A DNA stretch of 64,000 nucleotides. It comes from Chachezhania antarctica. GTDB lineage: Bacteria > Pseudomonadota > Alphaproteobacteria > Rhodobacterales > Rhodobacteraceae. This document shows positions 9,664 to 17,895 of the stretch, one piece after another. Both the position numbers and the translations under genes were made by a program. Position 1 is the first letter of the stretch. Each line of letters starts with the position of its first letter. The stretch is from the NCBI RefSeq assembly GCF_003646465.1, contig NZ_QZEX01000009.1, positions 25,841 to 89,840 of the forward strand, given 5' to 3'. Under the pieces are notes generated by a model that was not told the origin of the DNA, did not search any database, and worked only from the letters and a program-made list of their open reading frames with translations.

Positions 9664-10854
9664 ATGAGCATCCTCAAGGGCTATACCGTGCTCGATTGCT
9701 CCATCGCCATGGCCGGCCCGTTCGCGGCGCAGCGGCTGGGCGATCTGGGCGCCGACGTGATCAAGATCGAACCCGTCACCGGCGAATGGCAGCGCCATGA
9801 ATCCGCGGGCGGCGCGAAGGGCAACAAGATCAACGTGTCGTTCCTGTCGCTGAACCGCAACAAGCGGTCCGTCGCGGTGGATCTGAAATCCCCCGGCGGG
9901 CAGGAGGTGATCCGCAAGCTGGTGGCGAAGGCCGACGTCTTCATCCAGAACTATCGCGCCGGTGTCGCCGGACGGCTGGGCGTGGATTACGAAACGCTGT
10001 CAGCGATCAATCCCGGCCTGATCTACGTGTCCATGTCGGGCTACGGTGAAACCGGCCCCCACGCCCAGTGGCCCGGACAGGATCTGCTGCTTCAGGCGAT
10101 GTCGGGCGCCATGCTGTCATCTGGTCGTGAAGGCGAGCCTCCGCAGGCCGCGGGGCAGTACCTTGTAGATGCCGTCACCGCCTATTCCGCTTTCGAAGGC
10201 GCACTGGCGGCCCTTCTTCACCGGGAACGCACGGGCGAAGGCCAGAAGGTCGAGGTCAACATGCTCGACGCGATCACCACGATCCAGATGCAGGAACTGT
10301 CGGTCTTCACCGTGGGCAACATCCCCCAGAGGCGGTCGGCGGAACCGCACGCGCACAGCTATATCCGGTCTCCCTACGGCACCTTCGCCACGACGGACGG
10401 GTTCATCGCCATCGCCATGCCGGATTTCCCGGGGCTTGCGAAAGCATTGGACGAGCCGCGCCTTGCCGGGCTCGACAAGGACGTGGCGGGCTGGCAGCAG
10501 CGGGACGATACCTTCGCACTGGTCCGCGAGGCGGTGGGCAAGTTTTCTTCCGCCGATGCGCTGGCGCGGCTGGGGGCCGAAGGCGTGTGGTCCGGGCCGG
10601 TCTATGGCTATGCCGACCTGCTGGCCGATCCGCAGATCGCCCATAACGGTACCTTCGTCGAATACGACCACCCGACCGAAGGCCATGTAAAGACACCCGG
10701 TTTCCCGATCCGGTTCTCGCGCACACCGTCGCAAGTCCGCCGCGGCGCGCCTTTGGTGGGCGAACATACCGACGAGATCCTGAAGGAGGCCGGGTTCACC
10801 GACGACGATCTTGCCGCGATGGCAGGCTCCGGCGCCATCGGGCGGGGGCAGTGA
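9664..10854 (+). CDS. CaiB/BaiF (class III) CoA-transferase
   Basis: Moves CoA between carboxylic acids without a ping-pong acyl donor site, 396 aa. N-terminal VLDCSIAMAGPFAAQRLGDLGADVIKIE and the RNKRSVAVDLKS block are diagnostic. Asp169 (QYLVDAVTAY) falls at the position of the catalytic Asp169 of formyl-CoA transferase and CaiB. In this operon it probably activates an acid made from the imported compound for the enoyl-CoA hydratase two genes on. Starts 15 bp after the SDR; overlaps the next gene. Confidence 0.9.
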   Translation: MSILKGYTVLDCSIAMAGPFAAQRLGDLGADVIKIEPVTGEWQRHESAGGAKGNKINVSFLSLNRNKRSVAVDLKSPGGQEVIRKLVAKADVFIQNYRAGVAGRLGVDYETLSAINPGLIYVSMSGYGETGPHAQWPGQDLLLQAMSGAMLSSGREGEPPQAAGQYLVDAVTAYSAFEGALAALLHRERTGEGQKVEVNMLDAITTIQMQELSVFTVGNIPQRRSAEPHAHSYIRSPYGTFATTDGFIAIAMPDFPGLAKALDEPRLAGLDKDVAGWQQRDDTFALVREAVGKFSSADALARLGAEGVWSGPVYGYADLLADPQIAHNGTFVEYDHPTEGHVKTPGFPIRFSRTPSQVRRGAPLVGEHTDEILKEAGFTDDDLAAMAGSGAIGRGQ

Positions 10855-11966
10855 TGCGGTACCACGGCCTCACCTGGGACCATCCGCGCGGCTATAACGC
10901 TCTGGCCGCCGCACAGGCCGATGGCGGGCCGGTGGACTGGTCCGTCCAGCCGCTGGAAGGGTTCGAAAGCGCCCCGATTGCCGAGCTGTGCGCGAACTAT
11001 GACCTTGTCGTGCTGGATCACCCCCATCTGGGCGAGGCGCTGGCCACCGGCTGCCTGACCCCGCTGGAAGACGTGTTCCCCGCGGGCGCGCTGGCCCGGA
11101 TCGCCGGTGGCGCCATCGGCCCGGCCTATTCCAGCTACGCGATGGACGGGCATCAATGGGCCCTGCCGCTGGACGCCGCGACACAGGTCATGGCCCTGCG
11201 CCCGGACCTGACCGACCACCGCCCGACCACATGGGCGGACGTCATCGCCGCCTCGGCCGATGGCACTGTTGCCCTGTCATTGGCCGGCCCGCATGCGGCC
11301 CTGTCCTTCCTGTCGGTATGCGCCTCCATCGACGCCACGCTCGACATGCGCGACAGCGGCTGGCCGGACGAGGCAACCTCCATAGAGGCCACCGAGATCC
11401 TGATCGCGCTCCATGCAAGCAGCCCCGCGCAGGTCCGCGACCTGAACCCGATCGGGTTGCTGGAGCATATGAGCCGCAACGACGACGTCGCACTGATCCC
11501 GCTGATCTATGGCTATGTGAACTATGCCGCGCCGGATCGTGCGCACCCGATCCTGTTCCGGAATGCGCCGTCCGGCGTGCGGCCCGGCTCGATCCTGGGC
11601 GGCACGGGCATCGCGATTTCAGCGAAAGCGCAGGTCAGTGACACCCTGCGCGAACACCTGCTGTGGCTGATGTCGCCCGAAGTGCAGGCCGGGTTCATCC
11701 CCGACCATGACGGCCAGCCGGGCCTCAGGTCCGCGTGGGCGGACCCGATGGTCAACGCTGCATGGGGGGATTTCTACACCAACACCGACGCCACGCTGGA
11801 GGCCGCGACCATCCGACCCCGCCACGATGGCTATATCGCCTTCCAGTCCCGCGCCTCGGTCGCGCTGCGCGACGCACTGGCCGGTGGGCTGTCCGCCCGG
11901 ACCATCGCCCGCATGCTGATCGACATGCACGGCCAAAGCCTGCCCAACCACAAGGCCCTGACATGA
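10854..11966 (+). CDS. Solute-binding-protein-like protein without signal peptide
   Basis: 370 aa. The pattern resembles family 1 solute-binding proteins (for example LEDVFPAGALARIAGG and GSILGGTGIAISAKA), but the N-terminus (MRYHGLTWDHPRGYNALAAA) has no signal peptide or lipobox, so the product should stay in the cytoplasm. The ATG overlaps the CoA-transferase stop (TGATG); a GTG one codon earlier is possible. A binding-protein fold between a CoA-transferase and an enoyl-CoA hydratase suggests a sensor, carrier or accessory of the CoA module. Function is not established. Confidence 0.75.
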   Translation: MRYHGLTWDHPRGYNALAAAQADGGPVDWSVQPLEGFESAPIAELCANYDLVVLDHPHLGEALATGCLTPLEDVFPAGALARIAGGAIGPAYSSYAMDGHQWALPLDAATQVMALRPDLTDHRPTTWADVIAASADGTVALSLAGPHAALSFLSVCASIDATLDMRDSGWPDEATSIEATEILIALHASSPAQVRDLNPIGLLEHMSRNDDVALIPLIYGYVNYAAPDRAHPILFRNAPSGVRPGSILGGTGIAISAKAQVSDTLREHLLWLMSPEVQAGFIPDHDGQPGLRSAWADPMVNAAWGDFYTNTDATLEAATIRPRHDGYIAFQSRASVALRDALAGGLSARTIARMLIDMHGQSLPNHKALT

Positions 11967-12730
11967 CTGCTCCGCTCACGCTGTCCATCGAAGACCGCAT
12001 CGCCACGATCACCTACAACCGGCCCGCCAAGCTGAACGCGATGACGCCGGAAATGGCCGACCTGATGATCGACGCTGTCGAAACCTGCAACGGGTCTGAC
12101 GAGGTCCGCGCCGTGATCCTGACGGGCACCGGCAAGGCGTTCTGCGCAGGGTCCGATATTGCGGAACTCGACGGCTATGCCACAGCCTGGGATTTCCGCA
12201 ACCGGCGGGAATATTGCGACGCATTGCGAGGGCTGTTGAAACCCTCCATCGCCGCGATCAACGGGTATGCCTTCGGCGGCGGGCTGGAAATGGCCCTGTC
12301 CTGCGATATCCGCATCGCCGCCGACACGGTGAAGCTCGCCGCGCCCGAGATCAAGCTGGGCTGGATCGGCGGCGGCGGGATGACAGCGCTGCTTGCGCAT
12401 TCCATCGGGCCGTCGAACGCCGCGCTGATGGTGATGACGGGCGATCCGGTGACGGCGGACAAGGCGCTGACATGGGGGCTGGTGTCCGACGTAACCGCAC
12501 CCGACGCGCTGATCCCCCGCGCGCGGGAGATCGCGGGGGCCATCGCGGCGCGCGCGCCCATCGCGGCAGAAACGGCGCGTGCAAATCTGAAGGCAGCCTA
12601 TAACATGCCGCTCGAATCCGCCGTGGCCTACGAGCGCGATCTTCAGACGGTTTGTTTCGCCACCGAAGATGCCGCCGAAGGCCGCGCCGCTTTCGCCGCC
12701 AAACGCATGCCCGCCTTCCGGCGGCGCTGA
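11963..12730 (+). CDS. Enoyl-CoA hydratase/isomerase family protein
   Basis: Crotonase-fold enzyme, 255 aa. Both acidic residues of true hydratases are present: Glu109 in GGGLEMALSCD and Glu129 in APEIKLG. Oxyanion-hole backbone segments are FCAGSDI (60-66) and AFGGG (103-107). With the CoA-transferase it would hydrate, dehydrate or isomerise an acyl-CoA thioester. ATGA overlap with the preceding gene. Confidence 0.9.
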   Translation: MTAPLTLSIEDRIATITYNRPAKLNAMTPEMADLMIDAVETCNGSDEVRAVILTGTGKAFCAGSDIAELDGYATAWDFRNRREYCDALRGLLKPSIAAINGYAFGGGLEMALSCDIRIAADTVKLAAPEIKLGWIGGGGMTALLAHSIGPSNAALMVMTGDPVTADKALTWGLVSDVTAPDALIPRAREIAGAIAARAPIAAETARANLKAAYNMPLESAVAYERDLQTVCFATEDAAEGRAAFAAKRMPAFRRR

Positions 12731-12751
12731 CCAGTGACAAGGACCGACAGA

Positions 12752-13888
12752 ATGAACTTTGGCAATGCCGGTGTGCCCCTGGGCCGCGCCTGGAATCCCG
12801 CCGCGAACGGCCCTTCGGTCGTCACCCTGCGGGACGGGCGCGTGATCGACATCACCTCGAAAACCGCGCCGACCGTGCGTGATATCTGCGAAATGGATGA
12901 GCCCGCGGCCTATGTTTCAGGCGCGGAGGGCACCGACCTTGGCGCCGTGGACGATATCGCCGCGGCTCCCGTAGGCGACCTTTCGGCCATCCACATCCTT
13001 GCCCCCTGCGACCTGCAGGCGGTCAAGGCCTGCGGCGTGACCTTTGCCAATTCCATCGTCGAACGCGTGATCGAGGAGCGCGCAGCGGGCGACCCCAAAC
13101 TGGCGGAAGACATCCGCACGCGCGTCGGTGCCGCCATCGGCGACAGCCTGCGCAACCTGCGCCCGGGCTCGCCCGAGGCGGCAGAGGCCAAGGCCGCGCT
13201 GATCGCCGAAGGGCTGTGGAGCCAGTACCTCGAAGTCGGCATCGGCCCGGATGCCGAGGTGTTTTCCAAGGCGCAGACGCTGTCTTCGGTCGGGACCGGC
13301 GCCGATATCGGGCTGCACCCGAAATCGATCTGGAACAACCCGGAGCCCGAGATCGTGCTGGCCGTTTCCTCGGCAGGCCGGATCGTCGGGGCGACATTGG
13401 GCAACGACGTGAACCTGCGCGATTTCGAAGGCCGCTCGGCGCTGCTGCTGCCGCTGGCCAAGGACAACAATGCCTCCTGCGCCATCGGGCCGATGATCCA
13501 CCTGTTCGACGGGTCGTTCACGCTCGACGACGTGCGCAAGGCGGAGCTGGACCTGACGGTGACGGGCCCCGAAGGCTTCACCCTGAAAGGCCAGTCGTCG
13601 ATGGCGGAGATCAGCCGCGATCCGCTGGACATCGTGGCGCAGGTCGTGGGCACGCATCACCAGTACCCGGACGGGCTTGTCCTGTTTCTTGGCACGCTTT
13701 TCGCGCCCACGCAGGATCGCGACGTGCCCGGCGAGGGCTTCACCCACAAGCTGGGCGACGTGGTGGAGATCTCGGCCCCCGGACTGGGCACGCTGCGCAA
13801 CACCGTAAAGCTGTCGACGGAATGCGCACCCTGGACCTTCGGCGCCAGCCACCTGATGCGCAACCTCGCGGCGCGGGACCTGATCTGA
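12752..13888 (+). CDS. Fumarylacetoacetate hydrolase (FAH) family protein
   Basis: 378 aa from the ATG at 12752; a GTG at 12734 would add six residues. The C-terminal FAH domain carries metal ligands Glu198 and Glu200 (NPEPEI) and a later Asp (GNDVN). Family members hydrolyse, decarboxylate or dehydrate 2-oxo acids, including 2-keto-3-deoxy sugar acids. As the last gene of the operon it probably handles a late acidic intermediate. A 137-bp convergent gap separates it from the exopolysaccharide locus. Confidence 0.85.
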   Translation: MNFGNAGVPLGRAWNPAANGPSVVTLRDGRVIDITSKTAPTVRDICEMDEPAAYVSGAEGTDLGAVDDIAAAPVGDLSAIHILAPCDLQAVKACGVTFANSIVERVIEERAAGDPKLAEDIRTRVGAAIGDSLRNLRPGSPEAAEAKAALIAEGLWSQYLEVGIGPDAEVFSKAQTLSSVGTGADIGLHPKSIWNNPEPEIVLAVSSAGRIVGATLGNDVNLRDFEGRSALLLPLAKDNNASCAIGPMIHLFDGSFTLDDVRKAELDLTVTGPEGFTLKGQSSMAEISRDPLDIVAQVVGTHHQYPDGLVLFLGTLFAPTQDRDVPGEGFTHKLGDVVEISAPGLGTLRNTVKLSTECAPWTFGASHLMRNLAARDLI

Positions 13889-14025
13889 GCGCAGGGCACA
13901 CCGTCCCTTTACAGCCCCGCAGCCACGGCGGGCGCCGGCCGAACAGACCGGAGTTTCCGATCAGGGCGCTTCGGATCGGGGGATCGGGATGGCGCGCACC
14001 TCGCCTTGGTTCCTGCAAATGGATG

Positions 14026-15321
14026 TCATGCGGGTTGTACGACGGCACCTTCAAGCATCTCGGTCTTCAATTCCGAGGCGTGGATTCCCAGGATGATCAG
14101 GCCGGGCCAGAGCATGTAGGCCTCGATCTCGAGGTTCTCGCCGAAGGACAGGAGCACGATGGTCATCATGATCGACAGCGGCAGCCGCCCCCGCGGGCCG
14201 CGGGCTGCGTCCATCAGGGCCAGCGCCGTCTGCCAGACCAGCGGGACCAGCAGCGCCAGCATCCCCACCAGCCCTTTCACGAACAAGAGCCCCCACCACG
14301 TGTGATGGCTCCCGATGGGCATGTACTCAACGATGTGCGCCCCGGGCTGAACTGTGCCGTGACCGAACCAGAAGGCCTCGTTCTGCCAGCGTTCCCCCGC
14401 GATCCGCTGCAGCGTTTCGCGCACGCGGGTACTGTCGGCGCGCGCACCCTTGAAGGCAGCCACGCCATCCTGCAGAGCCTGCAGCACGACCGTGCCTGCC
14501 ACCGCCAGCAATGCCGTGAACCCGGCCAGAACCGACCACGCCCAGCCCCTCAGGATCAGCGGCAGCAGCCGCGGGCCCACCGTGCAGGCGACCAGCCCCA
14601 CCAGACCCATCCGGGATTTCGACAGCAGGATCATGGCGACACCGGCCGCGATCCCGATGCTCCGCCAGCGGATGTTCTTCTCCTCCAGCGCAAAGCAGAC
14701 CTGAAGCACACCCAGAAGAGCGGCGAACGGCGACCACGGCGCATAGAACTGCCACCGCGGCGTCCAGCTCCCCGGATCCCAGGTGAAGAAGAAAACCGAG
14801 AAATACTCCGGCCCCGGCCCGCCGATGGCCTTCAGGGGCGAGGTGAAGATCTTTTCCGGGAGCCCGGCATAGGGCGCGATAAACAGGATCGGCAGCAGCG
14901 CCAGTGTCCAGAGACCGACGATACACTGCCCGCGGATCAGGATCTCTCGCCGGATCGGCAACACGGCGCCCGCCAGCGGGAAAAGCGCGAGCAGCGCCCA
15001 GCCCTTGGCCCAGCCGATCGACGATTTGATGGTCTGCTTCAGCCCCAGGCCCCAGTCGATATGTCCGACCCAGAGCGCCACCAGCATCACGAACATGCCA
15101 AGGAACCAGATCACGACGACATCCGGCACCGGCCCCCGTGCCCGCAGATCCTGCCGGACCGCCGGGCCAAGATACAGAACCAGCGCAGCCAGTCCGCCCA
15201 GGAGCCAGGCCAGCACCGGGCCCACGACGTAGAGCGCACCGACGAAGTAGAAAGGCCATGTCCAACCGAGCGCCTTGAAGACCATGCGCTCGGCTGGATT
15301 CTGCGGAACAATGTCGGTCAT
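14026..15321 (-). CDS. O-antigen ligase/Wzy-like polymerase membrane protein
   Basis: 431 aa with about ten hydrophobic segments. The periplasmic loop near residues 315-350 has the Wzy_C style (FWFGHGTVQPG, then GSHHTWWGLLFVKGLVG). Proteins of this type polymerise lipid-linked repeat units or transfer glycan to an acceptor. It is translationally coupled (4-bp overlap) to the chain-length regulator upstream, so polymerisation of exopolysaccharide is the better guess; ligase and polymerase cannot be separated here. Confidence 0.8.
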   Translation of the reverse strand: MTDIVPQNPAERMVFKALGWTWPFYFVGALYVVGPVLAWLLGGLAALVLYLGPAVRQDLRARGPVPDVVVIWFLGMFVMLVALWVGHIDWGLGLKQTIKSSIGWAKGWALLALFPLAGAVLPIRREILIRGQCIVGLWTLALLPILFIAPYAGLPEKIFTSPLKAIGGPGPEYFSVFFFTWDPGSWTPRWQFYAPWSPFAALLGVLQVCFALEEKNIRWRSIGIAAGVAMILLSKSRMGLVGLVACTVGPRLLPLILRGWAWSVLAGFTALLAVAGTVVLQALQDGVAAFKGARADSTRVRETLQRIAGERWQNEAFWFGHGTVQPGAHIVEYMPIGSHHTWWGLLFVKGLVGMLALLVPLVWQTALALMDAARGPRGRLPLSIMMTIVLLSFGENLEIEAYMLWPGLIILGIHASELKTEMLEGAVVQPA

Positions 15322-16790
15322 TCTGCGGCCATCGCCATCGGAGCGGCTCCCGAGGGTTCAGCCAGAAGTCGCGAGATCAGCGGTCGACGCAGCCAGCCCA
15401 GCAAGAGGCCCATCAACAGGAACACCGTCGCGGCGCCACCCGCCGCCACCGCCAGCTTGCGCCGTGGCGAGCTCGGCTCGAAGGGCAGCGACGGATCTTC
15501 CAGCACCTGCACCAGCGGGTAGGACGCGAAAAGATCGTTTTTCGATGTCTGCGTCCGCGCCATGGCCGACGCAAAGACGGCCTCGGCCACCGAGAAATCG
15601 CGCTGCAGGTCTTCCAGCCGAGCGGCGGGTTCGATCAAGCCCAACTTCCGCACCTCTGCACTTTCAAGTCGGCGGGTCAGCGCAGCATGTTCGGCCTTCA
15701 GTCCCGCGCGCTCGGCATCGAGCGTTACAAGATCCGACAACAGCCCGGCGCGGCTGCCGACATGGGACAAGTCGAGCGCGGCGAGCGTCGTGGCGTCAAG
15801 ATCGGTGATCGCGGCGGCGCGGGCCATCGCCTGCGCCAAGGCGGCGTCGTACCCTTGGCGGGCCGTGCGCACCTTGGGATGGTTCTCGCCGAATTGACCC
15901 CGGTATTCGGCCAGGGCGCTGGCCTGCTCCGACATCGCCTGGGTCAGCGTGGTGAAGACGGTATCGGCATGGAGCCGCAGCGCCGCCGCCGCGAGCCGTG
16001 CGTCGGTGTTCAATGCACCTTGCAGCGCCTCGACTGCCTCGGTCTTCTCGTCCAGCTTCGCGCCCAGATCGCGAACACGTTGGGCCAGCACCTCGGTTTC
16101 GGCCACCAGCGCCTGATATTGTTCGGCCGAGATCAGCCCGGTTTCCCGTTGCAGGCGCGAGATCTCGTCCCGCGTGGCCAGAACCGACTGGCGGTATTGC
16201 TCGATCGCGTCGCGCCCGCCATCCTCACGGAGCGTGATCTCGTCCGTCCGCAGCGCCTCGATCTCGGCAAAGAAGGCGCCCAGCAGGGCGTCGCCGCGGG
16301 CCTTGGCATCTTCAGGGGAATTGCCCGTGACCGAGACATGGATCAGGCCGGTCTGGTCGACGAGTTCCACACGCGCCTGCCCGAAATCCTGCGCCCGCAT
16401 GTCCATCGTCCCGGCGGCCGCCCGAACGATGCGGTCGGCGCCCAGCAGGCGCTTGTAGGTTTCGGTCGGGCTGACCGAGCTGCTGGTGAAGGGCGAATTG
16501 GCATAGGACGACGCCTGCCCGATCCGGTCGAGGTTGACCGATGCCGACGCGCCCGATCCCGGCAGGATCAGCGACATCGACGAGGTGAAGCGCAGCGGTG
16601 CCATCTCCAGGTAGCTGGTGATTGGCGCCCAGATGCAGGCCGCACCGATGGCGAAGAGGCCGATATAGCGTGGCAGACGCCCGGCATCGTTCGGGCGGCC
16701 GCCACGCAGAAGGCGCAAGAAGGACAGCTCGCGAAACGGCAGGCGGACCAGCGACGGAACAGGCACGGATTTCAGCGTGGGACGGGTCAT
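15318..16790 (-). CDS. Wzz-like polysaccharide co-polymerase (no tyrosine-kinase domain)
   Basis: 490 aa. N-terminal hydrophobic segment near residues 43-62, a long coiled-coil-rich periplasmic part, and a C-terminal hydrophobic segment (KLAVAAGGAATVFLLMGLLLGWL). It sets chain length and links polymerase to export. No Walker motifs or Tyr-rich tail follow, so there is no BY-kinase fusion, and none is encoded nearby. The ATG at 16790 follows AAGGAG; a TTG two codons earlier is ignored. A 20-bp palindrome lies 91 bp upstream. Confidence 0.8.
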   Translation of the reverse strand: MTRPTLKSVPVPSLVRLPFRELSFLRLLRGGRPNDAGRLPRYIGLFAIGAACIWAPITSYLEMAPLRFTSSMSLILPGSGASASVNLDRIGQASSYANSPFTSSSVSPTETYKRLLGADRIVRAAAGTMDMRAQDFGQARVELVDQTGLIHVSVTGNSPEDAKARGDALLGAFFAEIEALRTDEITLREDGGRDAIEQYRQSVLATRDEISRLQRETGLISAEQYQALVAETEVLAQRVRDLGAKLDEKTEAVEALQGALNTDARLAAAALRLHADTVFTTLTQAMSEQASALAEYRGQFGENHPKVRTARQGYDAALAQAMARAAAITDLDATTLAALDLSHVGSRAGLLSDLVTLDAERAGLKAEHAALTRRLESAEVRKLGLIEPAARLEDLQRDFSVAEAVFASAMARTQTSKNDLFASYPLVQVLEDPSLPFEPSSPRRKLAVAAGGAATVFLLMGLLLGWLRRPLISRLLAEPSGAAPMAMAAE

Positions 16791-16881
16791 GGGCAAAACT
16801 CCTTGCCCGTGGAATTAACCCATCGTTTACCACGTTGCGCGCCCGCGAGGGGATGGCTACCGGGCGCCTTGGGGTGGCGTG

Positions 16882-16901
16882 ACCTATCCCCAAGGATAGG
16901 T
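16882..16901. promoter_or_regulatory. Palindrome upstream of wzz/wzy operon (EPS box 1)
   Basis: ACCTATCC (16882-16889), CCAA, GGATAGGT (16894-16901): perfect 8-bp arms with a 4-nt spacer. It touches the stop of the response-regulator gene and lies 91 bp before the wzz-like start. No T tract follows on either strand. The same core recurs in three other upstream regions of the locus, so a regulator binding site is likely. Confidence 0.65.
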
Positions 16902-17512
16902 CAGAACAGCCCTTCGTCCCGCGCGATCATGGCGGCCTGGGTGCGGTTCGTGGCCCCTATCTTGCGATAAAGCGTCTTCATGTGCAGCTTCACCGTGGGC
17001 TCGCGGATATCCAGATCGCGGGCGATTTCCTTGTTCGACTTGCCCTCGGTCAGCCCCTTCAGCACGTCGCGTTCGCGCTGGGACAGTTTCGCTGCGAGGG
17101 GATGCATTTCCTCCGGCTCCGGCGCGCGCATAAATTCCATCGGTGCGTATTGTTCGCCCATCGCCATGAAGCGGACGGCATTAACCAGTGATTTCGCCGA
17201 CAGCGTCTTGGGCAGGAAGCCGGCGGCGCCGGCGGCCAGCGCTTCCTCGGCCACGTCGCGGGTCGCGGTGCCCGAGATTATGGCGACGCGGTGGCTACCC
17301 TCCAATTCGAGACACTGCGTCAGGCCTTTCAGCCCGTCCATCCCCGGCATCGAGAAATCAAGCAGAACCAAGTCGAAATCGTTCTCTTCGACCAGCGCCT
17401 TCGCGCCTGCCAGATCGGCGGCGGTCTCGGTCTCGATACCGCCTTCGTTCTGCAGGTACATTACCAGCATTTCTCGCAGCAGATCGTGATCGTCGGCGAT
17501 CAGGATACGCAT
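16901..17512 (-). CDS. LuxR/NarL-FixJ family response regulator
   Basis: 203 aa: receiver domain (1-120) with acidic pocket Asp7/Asp8, phosphoacceptor Asp52 (LVLLDFSMPGMDG) and Lys in FLPKTLS; then a LuxR-type helix-turn-helix (about 140-203: LSQRERDVLKGLTEGKSNKEIARDL). Start follows GGGAGG. It sits inside the exopolysaccharide locus, near a hybrid kinase with an Hpt domain (19973-22531), and is the obvious candidate to bind the repeated palindromes; NarL-type regulators bind inverted repeats of this size. The pairing is inferred. Confidence 0.9.
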   Translation of the reverse strand: MRILIADDHDLLREMLVMYLQNEGGIETETAADLAGAKALVEENDFDLVLLDFSMPGMDGLKGLTQCLELEGSHRVAIISGTATRDVAEEALAAGAAGFLPKTLSAKSLVNAVRFMAMGEQYAPMEFMRAPEPEEMHPLAAKLSQRERDVLKGLTEGKSNKEIARDLDIREPTVKLHMKTLYRKIGATNRTQAAMIARDEGLF

Positions 17513-17555
17513 CTTTGTTGCCTCCCGGGGACCATCGCGCTTGGGCCATCCAAAG

Positions 17556-17572
17556 CTCTACCAAAGGTAGAG
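17556..17572. promoter_or_regulatory. Variant palindrome upstream of the response regulator
   Basis: CTCTACC, AAA, GGTAGAG: 7-bp arms with a 3-nt spacer, 43 bp before the regulator ATG. It differs from the CTATCC-N4-GGATAG core in sequence and spacing, so it may be a weaker site for the same regulator (autoregulation) or a site for another protein. Confidence 0.4.
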
Positions 17573-17713
17573 TCGTGCGTCATGGCACGTTCCAGATTCT
17601 TCATTTTCGCCATTTCCGGTATGTTCCACCGTCCGGGCGCGCGCCGCCCTGGAAAACCGGCACGACATTAATCATTAACAACACAAAACCACAGGGCGAA
17701 TAAGGTTAACCTG

Positions 17714-17729
17714 CTATCCGTAAGGATAG
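17714..17729. promoter_or_regulatory. Palindrome upstream of the fused glycosyltransferase (EPS box 2)
   Basis: CTATCC (17714-17719), GTAA, GGATAG (17724-17729), matching the core of the other EPS boxes exactly in arms and spacer length. It lies 166 bp before the ATG at 17896. Confidence 0.6.
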
Positions 17730-17895
17730 ATGGTTTACCGCCAGTGTCCAGCACCTGCCCAAGCGGGTGAGGTTGCGTATCCAGCTGTTTGGAAAGTGTC
17801 TTCCGTCGCGCCATCGGCCTCGCCCCACGCGTCGTTGAAGCAAGGCGGCCCGATCCCGCAAGTCTCCGGAAACACAACCCTAACCGGACACTTCC

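Larger units (their letters stand above)
17513..17895. other. Divergent intergenic region with two palindromes
   Basis: This 383-bp stretch separates the response regulator (minus) from the fused glycosyltransferase (plus). It is less GC-rich than its neighbours around 17660-17710 (for example AATCATTAACAACACAAAACC). It contains the inverted repeats at 17556-17572 and 17714-17729, listed separately. I see no convincing coding frame in it. Confidence 0.6.

Noticed and set aside
13216..15522. 768-codon plus-strand frame across the FAH and Wzy genes
   Set aside because: It spans two recognised genes on different strands and has no domain signal.
16882..16901. EPS palindrome as a transcription terminator of the response-regulator gene
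   Set aside because: No T tract follows on either strand and the same core recurs upstream of other genes.
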